Shown: positions 8,552-16,115 of the stretch, in pieces
Layout of the letters: each line of letters starts with the position of its first letter
Position numbering within the stretch: position 1 is the first letter of the stretch
DNA from: Myxococcales bacterium
GTDB taxonomy: Bacteria; Myxococcota_A; Polyangia; Polyangiales; Polyangiaceae
DNA length: 33,530 bases
NCBI GenBank assembly: GCA_021847645.1
Contig: JAJZQG010000080.1
Location: 1-33,530, forward strand
Reading direction: 5' to 3'
Program-made: the position numbers and the translations under genes
Notes under the pieces: generated by a model
Told to the model about the DNA's origin: nothing
Database searches by the model: none
The model's input: only the letters and a program-made list of their open reading frames with translations

Positions 8552-8989
8552 TCCAAGGATCGCCTGGGGGCGTCTCGGCTGTCGGAGGCGAGGCCTGCCA
8601 GCGCCGGCACGAGGTTTGGCCGGCGCTCTTGCAGGCGGTTCGGTCACCCGTCCGCCATCGCGTGAGTCACGACCTGTTGGGTCGCCCCAGAGCCGCGCCT
8701 CGCGGGACAGCGGATGTTCGAATTGAAGTAGTCCTGCTCCATACTGAGCGAACGAGCGCGGGGCCCCGACCCGGCCGGTGGCGCCTCGCCGTTCCGGCGT
8801 AGGAAAGGACCACGCACGGCCTAGGTCGGCGAGCCCTGCCGTCTTCGGCATGGACAATGCGTCTGGTCCTTGCACTGGCCGGCGTTCCGACAGGGCAGCC
8901 GGGATGGATCACCGCTTTTTCGGGCCGCCGCCTGGCCGGTTGACAGTTGCCTGCGGGAGTTGAACACCCACGGAAAAGGAATCCTCACC
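8552..8989 (+). other. Intergenic region, no supported gene
   Basis: These 438 bases lie between the inverted repeat and the HAD gene. The long frames here are shadows, rich in Arg, Ser and Pro. AAGGA at 8976-8980 is the HAD gene's ribosome site. I see no other structure. Confidence 0.5.
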
Positions 8990-9673
8990 ATGCCTATCTG
9001 GCGACCAGAAGCGATCGTCTTCGACGCGAGCGACACGCTCTTTGACCCGGAACCGGTGCGCAAGCGGTTCGAGCAGGCAGGGCTTGCCGGCGACGCCCTG
9101 GACATCTGGTTCGCCCGCGTGCAACGGGACGGGATGGCCCACGCGGCTGCCGGAACGTTCGTGGCCTTCCAGGATCTGTCGGCCTTTCACCTCAAGAGCG
9201 TGTTGGGCACCCACGCGCGGGACGCCATCGACCCGACCGACGGTATCCTGAAGGCCTTCCGCGAGATTCGCGCTCATCCCGACGTCGAGACCGGGCTCGA
9301 ACGAATCCGTCGAGGCGAGGTGCGAAGGGCGCTGCTGACGAACGAGCCCTCCGAGCTGACGTCGCAGTGGTTGGAGCGGAGCGGGCTGCGGCACTACTTC
9401 GAGCAACTCTTCGACGCGTCCATGGTCATGGCGTGGAAGCCGCGGCCCGAGCCGTACACCTACGCGGCGCGCGAGCTAGGCTCTGCGGTCGAGCGAACCG
9501 CCCTTGTCTCCACGCATCCGTGGGACATTCATGGCGCCACATGCGCAGGGCTCGTCGGCGCTTGGCTCCATCGACCGGGCGCGGTCTATCCGGAAATGAT
9601 GAATCCACCTCATGTCCAAGCAGACACCCTGGACGAGCTCGCCGCCCGCCTGCTCCACCTGCCGCGCTGGTGA
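8990..9673 (+). CDS. HAD superfamily hydrolase, haloacid dehalogenase type II-like
   Basis: This is a 227-residue cytoplasmic hydrolase of the haloacid dehalogenase superfamily, closest in layout to L-2-haloacid dehalogenases, which remove halide through an aspartyl-ester intermediate. I chose the ATG at 8990 because AAGGA lies 9 bases upstream and motif I follows at once. Motif I is FDASDTLFD with nucleophile Asp12. Motif II is Thr117-Asn118 in LLTNEP, motif III is Lys150 in MAWKPRPEPY, and motif IV is STHPWDIHGA with Asp179. The helical cap lies between motifs I and II. The small residue after the nucleophile (D-A-S-D) and the STHPWDIHGA form fit the type II branch better than phosphatases, but sequence alone does not prove dehalogenase activity. 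It stands alone, without transport or regulatory partners. Confidence 0.87.
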   Translation: MPIWRPEAIVFDASDTLFDPEPVRKRFEQAGLAGDALDIWFARVQRDGMAHAAAGTFVAFQDLSAFHLKSVLGTHARDAIDPTDGILKAFREIRAHPDVETGLERIRRGEVRRALLTNEPSELTSQWLERSGLRHYFEQLFDASMVMAWKPRPEPYTYAARELGSAVERTALVSTHPWDIHGATCAGLVGAWLHRPGAVYPEMMNPPHVQADTLDELAARLLHLPRW

Positions 9674-9847
9674 TTCGGCCGATACGTGGATGAATGGGGG
9701 TGGCTGGGGGCTTGCGATGCGCGACCGCTACTCGACTGTGACCCCGGGCGAGCAGCGCGAGAGCATCGGCAAGGTGTTGCGGTTCGTGACGCCTGGTCCC
9801 TCGGCAGGCGATGCGCAAGGTGGTACGCGAGGCCTGCCGGGTGGCAC

Positions 9848-10258
9848 TCAAACGCAAGAAATCGGCTGACGGGTTCCGCCAACCTGCTGCGAAGCTGAGC
9901 TCTCTTCGTAGGCGCGAGTGGGTTCGAACCGCCGACCCTCGCCCAGCGATAGCTCGCGCAGCACGTCGAGCTTGCCGAGGTCCGTCTGCAGGTTGATGTG
10001 CCCGGTGCCAGAAAGCAGGTTCCGGTGCGGGGGCAGCCGTCGGTTCTGCAGGTCGAAGCGGTGGTATGCGCCATGCGAAAGTAGCCATCCGAGCAACCTG
10101 TCGATGTTCTCGGGCGTTCGGCGGTGCAGGATGTCAACGTCGAACGTCTCCACCGGCGCGCCGAGCATCACGCCCGCCGTCATCCCGACCACGACAACGC
10201 CGACGCCCGCTTCGCAGAGCCCGTCGAGAATGAGCCGGGAGTCATCAACGTGTGACAC
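9848..10258 (-). CDS. Short nucleotidyltransferase-fold protein, C-terminus replaced
   Basis: This is a 136-residue protein resembling minimal nucleotidyltransferases of the kind found in toxin-antitoxin and DUF6036-like families. The GTG at 10258 lies inside the end of the preceding gene (14-nt overlap), which suggests coupling; the ribosome site is weak. Residues 20-45 read VVVVGMTAGVMLGAPVETFDVDI, a hydrophobic strand followed by the catalytic D-x-D (Asp40, Asp42). HRRTPENIDRLL and the LDVL segment match the family pattern. Family members normally run on for tens of residues after the LDVL region. Here the homology ends near GEG, and the last 25 residues are encoded by DNA that resembles a tRNA 3' half (9906-9938) and its flank. 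The gene is probably truncated. The substrate, whether a tRNA end or a protein, is unknown. Confidence 0.65.
   Translation of the reverse strand: MSHVDDSRLILDGLCEAGVGVVVVGMTAGVMLGAPVETFDVDILHRRTPENIDRLLGWLLSHGAYHRFDLQNRRLPPHRNLLSGTGHINLQTDLGKLDVLRELSLGEGRRFEPTRAYEESSASQQVGGTRQPISCV
9906..9938 (-). other. tRNA 3'-half-like sequence (T-arm and acceptor strand)
   Basis: Read on the minus strand, this has a canonical T-arm core, GGTTCGAACCC, preceded by GGGTCGGC. It is followed by CGCGCCT-A-CGA, which could be an acceptor strand, discriminator and near-CCA end. The T-stem has one mismatch and one wobble pair. The 5' half of a tRNA is absent, since the upstream DNA is the nucleotidyltransferase gene. 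This is the form left by integration or recombination at a tRNA gene, but chance resemblance is possible. Confidence 0.4.
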
Positions 10259-10490
10259 GACGATACTCGCTGATGGAGCGGGCGAGGCGACAAGCACGCG
10301 CGAGGCGATCGGCTGGGTCGCTCGACAGCAAATCCCGGATCTGGGAGCGATCCACCACCGCGACAGCAGCGATGATGTCCGGGTCAGTCCGGTCGAGTTC
10401 ACGAAGAATCGGACCCACGGCCGGATCACCCCAGGTCAATTCGGCTACGGGCTGGAAGTACGCGTCCAGCGTGGCCGCATCGTAGTCCAC
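10245..10490 (-). CDS. Small hypothetical protein upstream of the nucleotidyltransferase
   Basis: I do not recognise this family. The frame gives 81 residues from the GTG at 10490; no ATG or TTG precedes it in frame after the helicase stop, although sequence similar in character continues upstream for about 25 codons, so the start is uncertain. The protein is acidic and helical-looking (AELTWGDPAVGPILRELD, DPADRLARACRLARSI) with no signal peptide or membrane segment. It begins 83 bases after the helicase gene. Its last 14 bases overlap the GTG start of the nucleotidyltransferase, so the two form a coupled pair. The arrangement resembles two-gene toxin-antitoxin modules, but nothing in the sequence proves that role. 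Confidence 0.55.
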   Translation of the reverse strand: MDYDAATLDAYFQPVAELTWGDPAVGPILRELDRTDPDIIAAVAVVDRSQIRDLLSSDPADRLARACRLARSISEYRRVTR

Positions 10491-10573
10491 GGCTTCGCTC
10501 AGCGCCGTCGTGCGCTTGTCACCAGGCCCCGCCGACGGACCCGATTCCTCGGCGTTCTCAGCGTTGGAAGCTC

Positions 10574-13450
10574 TCAGAACAGCTTCAATTGGCGGATGGG
10601 CTCGCGCCGGTGCCATCCGGGATCCATGGCCGCGACCGCGTCGCGGGGCAGCCGGGCGAGAAAGGGCGACGGGCCCGCCACGCGCCCGGCGCCGAACAGC
10701 GTGCGCTTGGCGGCGTGCGAGAGCACCACGAGACGCCGTGCGCGGGTGATTGCCACGTAGAGCAGCCTGCGCTCCTCCTCGCGGTCTGTCCGCAGCCCGA
10801 CAGCCTCGAGCGGAACCAGCCCCCGCTCCACGCCCGTAACGAACACGACCTCGAACTCCCGTCCTTTCGAGGCATGCATCGTCATGACCGCGACCTTCTG
10901 CGAGCGCGGATCGTGGGGCTCGTCCTCGCCGATGGCGCGGCAGGGAACCCCGGAACGCCCCAAGGCCTCGAGAAGCTCCTCGCGCTGGGCCTTGGTCCGG
11001 ACCAGCACCGCGATATCGCCGAAGCCCACGTCGGGCTCCTCGGCGTCGCGCCCGCGACCCGTGTCGATCGCAAAGAGGCTGGTTCCTCCCACGATTCGCT
11101 CGATCCGCACCAGCACCTGCTCGGCCTCCGACGCCGCCGTGGGGCAGGGGATCAGCTCGACCGGAGGGCCGTCGTGATTCGATTGCAGCGAAGCGGCCGC
11201 GCTCGACCTTCCCATCACCGACTTGGCCACGGCAAGCACCTGGCGCGAGAGCCGCCAAGTCGTGGACAGCGACAAGCCAGTAGCGCCGGGCCAGCTCTGC
11301 GCGAACTGCTGGAAGTGCTCCGGACGCGCCCCGCGGAATCCGTAGATCGCCTGGTCCGGATCCCCAATCACACACAAGCTCCGGCCGTCGGGGCAGAGCT
11401 GGCGCACCAGCCGCGCCTGCACGTCGTTGACATCCTGGTATTCGTCGACCGACACCGACCGATACCGCTGTGCCACGCTGGCCGCGATATCAGGGTGAGC
11501 ATCGAGCAGCCGCACCGGCTCGAGCACCAGGTCGTCGACGTCGAGCTGCCCGGAATCGGCGCGCAGACCCTCGTAGGCGCGGAATGCCTCGAGCACCTTC
11601 GCATCCTCGAGCAACGACGCCTCCGGATCGACCGACTGCTTGGCAAGGCTGATTCGCTGCACCATCCGCTGTATCGCCGACGCTCGCGTGTCGGGCCCGG
11701 CAGCCTTGCGCACCAGCTCGGTGCGCTCGTCGTCGTCCATCACCTTGGCGTCGATCGCGAAGTGCTCGCGCAGCAAGCGAAGGCCCAGCCCGTGAAACGT
11801 GCATACGGTGAGGCGGTCCGCGGCCTGCGGCAGCAGGACGGCCAGGCGCGATCGCAGCTCGTCCGCGGCCTGGTTGGTGAACGAGATGGCGAGCACCTGG
11901 TCCGCGCGCACCTGTCCGCTGCGCACCTGCTCCGCGACCCGGGCTGCCAACGCGCGCGTCTTGCCCGTGCCCGGTCCCGCCACGACCAGCAGCGGAGTGC
12001 CGCCGTGCCGGACTACCGCGAGCTGTGATGGGTCCAGCCCGTCGCACGGGTCGTTCGACGGAAGCAGCACAAGGTCCGCGGGCGCGCTCGTTGCCACGGA
12101 GCTGGCCGCCGGGGGCTTCTTTCGCGCACGAGACGCCCTGGGCTTGGCGGGCGCCGCATTGCCCGGCGCGATCAGACTGGCCTGGCCGGCGATGCGGTCG
12201 AGCTCGCCTGGCTTGAAGATGGATACCGTCCCGAATTCCCCGTCATAGCCCGCATCGATCGTCAGCTCGCCGGCTCGCACGCGCCGCACCGCTTCCGCGA
12301 CATGCGCTCCGGCAATCCGCTGCACCTCGTCGATGGGCGCCTCGCGCAGCACCACCAGCTCCGGGCCGATCGTCTCGACGATGCGGCCCACCGCGGCAGC
12401 TGTCTTCTGCGAGTCCGCGCCGCTGCCGATGGCCTGGGCGACCGCTTGCGGCAGCGACACGAGGCTGGTGAACGGCCTCGCTCCGTCGGGCCGGATTCCC
12501 GGCTCGCGATCGGCCAGGTCGGTCACGCGGCTCATGACGCCCACGGTGATCAAAGCGCCGCACTCGGGGCAGCGGCCACCGAGCTTCTTCGTCTCGTGCG
12601 GATCCAGACGCACGCTGCACTTGCGGTGGCCGTCGAGGTGGTACTTGCCTTCCTCGGGAAAGAACTCCACGGTGCCCAGAAATCCGCGCCGCGTGCGCAG
12701 GGCTTGGAGCAATGGCTCGTAGCCCGGCTCGATGTCCAGCAGGTTCGCCTCGCGCCCCAGCCGCGACGGCGAGTGGGCATCGGAGTTGGAGATCAGCGTC
12801 ATACGGTCCAGATCCCGGACGCGCCAGTTCATCGCCGGGTCCGACGACAGCCCGGTCTCGACGGCAAACACGTGAGCCGAGAGATCACGGAAGCACTCTG
12901 CGACGGAGTCGAACCCGGACTTCGACCCGAGCATCGAGAACCAGGGCGTCCAGATGTGGGCGGGAACCAGGAACGCGAGAGGATCGGCCGACAGAGTGAT
13001 TTCCAGCAGATCCCGTGCGTCGAGCCCGAGAATCGGACGGCCGTCGGATGCCACGTTGCCGATGGCGGCAAGCCGATGGGTGAAGCGCTTGGCCGCGTCG
13101 AACGACGGAACGAACGCCAGGTTGTGGTTCTTGCGGACGCGGTTGTCGCGCCGATAGATGTTGCTGATTTCGACTTGCAGGACGAACCGCACCCAGGCGT
13201 TTCGGCAGCTGGGCGGCAGGTCTTGGGTGGCCTGGCGCGCCAGCTCCGGCTTCAATCGGAACAGACCTTGCTCCGCGGGCTCGAGCATCTGCTCGATCTC
13301 GGCCATCCACCCGGGGTGCGTGAAGTCCCCCGTACCCACCAGGTGCACGCCCTTGTGCGCCGCGGAACGGTGCAACGCCACGAAGTCCAGCTCGCGGCTC
13401 GTCGCCCGCGAAAATCGGGAGTGCACGTGCAGATCGGCGACCAGCTTCAT
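10574..13450 (-). CDS. Endonuclease Q-like PHP nuclease fused to UvrD-type helicase
   Basis: This 958-residue cytoplasmic protein has two repair modules. Residues 1-430 match endonuclease Q/YqxK-type PHP enzymes, which in characterised relatives nick DNA 5' of deaminated bases such as uracil and hypoxanthine. Metal motifs are DLHVHS (6-11), GTGDFTHP (39-46) and SNSDAHS (221-227). A zinc-finger-like set follows (Cys278, Cys294, Cys297). A Lys/Pro/Ala linker (about 430-465) leads to a superfamily 1A helicase. It has Walker A AGPGTGKT (491-498), motif II VDEYQD (668-673), GDPDQAIYGFRG (motif III), TMHASKGREFE (motif V) and VAITRARR (motif VI). The ATG at 13450 overlaps the mutS stop as ATGA; longer versions run inside mutS. 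All key motifs of both halves are intact. Similar fusions exist in other delta-proteobacterial-type genomes as far as I recall. Confidence 0.92.
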   Translation of the reverse strand: MKLVADLHVHSRFSRATSRELDFVALHRSAAHKGVHLVGTGDFTHPGWMAEIEQMLEPAEQGLFRLKPELARQATQDLPPSCRNAWVRFVLQVEISNIYRRDNRVRKNHNLAFVPSFDAAKRFTHRLAAIGNVASDGRPILGLDARDLLEITLSADPLAFLVPAHIWTPWFSMLGSKSGFDSVAECFRDLSAHVFAVETGLSSDPAMNWRVRDLDRMTLISNSDAHSPSRLGREANLLDIEPGYEPLLQALRTRRGFLGTVEFFPEEGKYHLDGHRKCSVRLDPHETKKLGGRCPECGALITVGVMSRVTDLADREPGIRPDGARPFTSLVSLPQAVAQAIGSGADSQKTAAAVGRIVETIGPELVVLREAPIDEVQRIAGAHVAEAVRRVRAGELTIDAGYDGEFGTVSIFKPGELDRIAGQASLIAPGNAAPAKPRASRARKKPPAASSVATSAPADLVLLPSNDPCDGLDPSQLAVVRHGGTPLLVVAGPGTGKTRALAARVAEQVRSGQVRADQVLAISFTNQAADELRSRLAVLLPQAADRLTVCTFHGLGLRLLREHFAIDAKVMDDDERTELVRKAAGPDTRASAIQRMVQRISLAKQSVDPEASLLEDAKVLEAFRAYEGLRADSGQLDVDDLVLEPVRLLDAHPDIAASVAQRYRSVSVDEYQDVNDVQARLVRQLCPDGRSLCVIGDPDQAIYGFRGARPEHFQQFAQSWPGATGLSLSTTWRLSRQVLAVAKSVMGRSSAAASLQSNHDGPPVELIPCPTAASEAEQVLVRIERIVGGTSLFAIDTGRGRDAEEPDVGFGDIAVLVRTKAQREELLEALGRSGVPCRAIGEDEPHDPRSQKVAVMTMHASKGREFEVVFVTGVERGLVPLEAVGLRTDREEERRLLYVAITRARRLVVLSHAAKRTLFGAGRVAGPSPFLARLPRDAVAAMDPGWHRREPIRQLKLF

Positions 13451-16104
13451 CGCTTGCGCTTGTCGTCCGTCGACATCGACTTGAGCTTGGCGACCAGCTG
13501 CAACGCCTCGATGGGCGTGAGCCGATCCGGATCGACCGATCGGATCAGCTCCAGCGCCGGGTGGGGCTCGGCCGACTCGGGCTCGGGCGCACCGCCGAAC
13601 AGATCGAGCTGCACGCCGCCCGCGCGGCTTCGTCCCCGCAGCGTGGCATAGCGTCCGCCCGGCAATGCCGCGCCCGACTCGAGCGACGCAAGGATGGCCT
13701 TGGCCCGCGCCAGCACGACCTCGGGCAGCCCGGCCAGCCGAGCGACCGCCACGCCATAGCTGCGGCTCGCGGCGCCCTTGACCAGCTTGTACAGGAACAC
13801 CACGTCGTCGCCGCGCTCCCGCGCCGATACCGAGTAGTTCGCCGCGTGCGGCGAGACGTTCGTGAGCTCGGTCAGCTCGTGGTAGTGCGTGGCGAACAGC
13901 GCGCGGCAGCGGATCGTGTCGTGGAGGTGCTCGGCCACGGCCCATGCGATCGCCAGCCCGTCGTAGGTGCTGGTGCCGCGCCCGATCTCATCGAGGATCA
14001 CGAGCGATCGCTGCGTGGCCTTGCGCAGGATCGACGCGCTCTCGCGCATCTCGACCATGAACGTGCTCTCGCCCCGCGACACGTTGTCGCTGGCCCCGAC
14101 GCGCGACAGGATGCGGTCCGCCATGCCGATCCTGGCCTGGCGCGCAGGCACGAACGAGCCGAGCTGCGCGAGAATCACGATGTGCGCGACCAGCCGCATG
14201 AGCGTGGACTTGCCCGCCATGTTCGGCCCGGTCACCAGCCACAAGCGCTCTCCCGCCGTGTCGAGCTTGATGTCGTTCGGCACGAATCGCCCCGCTGCCG
14301 CCAGTTGCTCGACCACCGGGTGGCGGCCGTCCTCGATCGCCAACACCTCCGAGTCATCGACCTCGGGACGGCAATAGTCCAGGCTGTGCGCCACGTCGGC
14401 CAGGGAGGCGAACACGTCCCAACGCGCCAGCAGGGCGGCCAACGCGCGCAGTCGCTCCGCACACGCGGCCGTTCTCTCGACCAGGTCGCGCAGCAGCTGG
14501 GCCTCGCGCTCGCCGTGCCGTTCCTCGGCATGCAGCAGCTTGTCGGCCAGCTCGTCGAGCTCGTCGTTGGTGAACCGCTCGCCGCCGGCCACGGTCTGCT
14601 TGCGGCGCCAGGTCGCCGGTACCTTCTGCACGTTCGACCGCGTGATCTCGATGTACCAACCGAACACGCGCGTGAACCGGATCTTGAGCGTGGGAATGCC
14701 CGTCGAGGCCCGCAGCTCCGACTCGAGCGCCACGATCAGGTCAGCGCCCTGGCGCTGCAGCGTCGAGGTCTCGTCGAGCACCGCGTCGTAGCCGTCGCGG
14801 AAGATGCCGCCCTCGCGGGCCAGGGCCGGCGGCCGATCGACCAATGCGGCCGTCAACAGCGCCCGCAGATCCTCGACCAAGTCGACCTGGCCGGCACCCA
14901 GGCCGAGCACGGCGCGGGCATCGGCGTCGGACAGAGCCTTGACCAGATCCACGGCCCGCGGCGCCTCGGCCAGGCTGTCGCGCAGCGCGCCCAGATCCCG
15001 CGGCGTGGCCTCCTTGAGCACCGCCCGTACGGCCAGCCGCTCGATGTCTCCGACACGCGAGAGCACCTCCCGAAGCGATCCGCGCGTGACCGCGTCGTTG
15101 ACGAACGCCTCGACCGCATCCTGCCTGCGACGAATCGCGCCCACGTCGAGGAGCGGCGCAAGCAGCCATCGCCTCAGCAGCCTCGCGCCGGACGGCGTCC
15201 TGGTCCTGTCGATCACGGACAGCAGCGACCCCTTCTTGGAGCCGTCCGCCGCATGCACGATCTCCAGGTGCATCTGCGCGACCTCGTCAATCTGCAGGGA
15301 GCTCGAGGGATCGAACGGAACGATGCGACGAACCGGAAGCGGCGTGCCGGGGTTGCACGACGCGGCGAGGCGCAGGGCGCGTGCTGCGGCGAGGAAGGCC
15401 GCCGGGTGCAGCGTGGATCGGGCATCGGCCGCCTCCGACGGCCCGATGACCTCGCCCACCGCGCGCAGCGCTTCCGCCTCGTCGATCGGCTGGTCGTTGC
15501 GAACCGTGCTCTGGGCCAGAACCTGGGCGAGCGCAGGGCGAAGCGGCTCGGCGTCGGCCGACAGGATCAGCTCGCGGGGCTCCACGCGCGCGACCTCGGC
15601 CACGATCGATGCCGACGCGTCCGTCAACGCGCAGGCGAGCAGCTCACCGGTCGACAGGTCGAGCAAGGCCAGGCCGTGCGCGCCGGCCGCGAAGTCGATC
15701 GATGCGAGATAGTGGTTCGCACGCGGCTCGATCTGCTCCTCGCTCGTGACCAGACCGGGGGTGACCACGCGCACCACCTCGCGCGGCACGATGCCCTTGA
15801 CCTTGCTCGGGTCGGCCATCTGCTCGCAGATCGCGACCTTGTACCCGGCGGCGAGCAGCTTCGCCACGTAGCCCGCGGCCGCGTGGTGCGGCACGCCCGC
15901 CATCGGCACCTCGTTCGGATCGCCCTTGTTGCGGCTCGTCAACGTCAGGTCGAGAACCCGCGACGCCACCACCGCGTCGTCGTGGAACATCTCGTAGAAG
16001 TCCCCGAGACGAAAGAACAGGATCGCGTCCGGGTACGCCTGCTTGGCGTCGTGGTACTGGCGCATCACGGGCGTCAGCTTGGCTCGGTCTCCCGTGCCCC
16101 CCAT
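13447..16104 (-). CDS. mutS: DNA mismatch repair protein MutS
   Basis: MutS recognises mismatches and small loops in DNA and recruits MutL in an ATP-dependent way. This copy has 885 residues, a normal length for MutS1. The mismatch-reading Phe-x-Glu motif is intact in GDFYEMF (Phe36, Glu38). Connector, lever and clamp domains follow. The ATPase has GPNMAGKST (626-634), then VILDEIGRGTSTYDG, and the conserved FATHYHELTEL segment. The tail LTPIEALQLVAKLK is the usual C-terminal dimerisation helix. ATG 16104 has GAGGGGGC directly upstream. The gene begins 11 bases after a large lipoprotein gene and ends in a 4-base overlap with the endonuclease Q-helicase gene. No mutL is in the window. Confidence 0.97.
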   Translation of the reverse strand: MGGTGDRAKLTPVMRQYHDAKQAYPDAILFFRLGDFYEMFHDDAVVASRVLDLTLTSRNKGDPNEVPMAGVPHHAAAGYVAKLLAAGYKVAICEQMADPSKVKGIVPREVVRVVTPGLVTSEEQIEPRANHYLASIDFAAGAHGLALLDLSTGELLACALTDASASIVAEVARVEPRELILSADAEPLRPALAQVLAQSTVRNDQPIDEAEALRAVGEVIGPSEAADARSTLHPAAFLAAARALRLAASCNPGTPLPVRRIVPFDPSSSLQIDEVAQMHLEIVHAADGSKKGSLLSVIDRTRTPSGARLLRRWLLAPLLDVGAIRRRQDAVEAFVNDAVTRGSLREVLSRVGDIERLAVRAVLKEATPRDLGALRDSLAEAPRAVDLVKALSDADARAVLGLGAGQVDLVEDLRALLTAALVDRPPALAREGGIFRDGYDAVLDETSTLQRQGADLIVALESELRASTGIPTLKIRFTRVFGWYIEITRSNVQKVPATWRRKQTVAGGERFTNDELDELADKLLHAEERHGEREAQLLRDLVERTAACAERLRALAALLARWDVFASLADVAHSLDYCRPEVDDSEVLAIEDGRHPVVEQLAAAGRFVPNDIKLDTAGERLWLVTGPNMAGKSTLMRLVAHIVILAQLGSFVPARQARIGMADRILSRVGASDNVSRGESTFMVEMRESASILRKATQRSLVILDEIGRGTSTYDGLAIAWAVAEHLHDTIRCRALFATHYHELTELTNVSPHAANYSVSARERGDDVVFLYKLVKGAASRSYGVAVARLAGLPEVVLARAKAILASLESGAALPGGRYATLRGRSRAGGVQLDLFGGAPEPESAEPHPALELIRSVDPDRLTPIEALQLVAKLKSMSTDDKRKR

Positions 16105-16115
16105 CGCCCGCCCCC

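Noticed and set aside
12302..13651. Long plus-strand frame of 449 codons opposite the helicase gene, and an 854-codon one opposite mutS
   Set aside because: Both are antisense shadows of strongly conserved genes, rich in Arg, His and Gln, as expected in GC-rich DNA.
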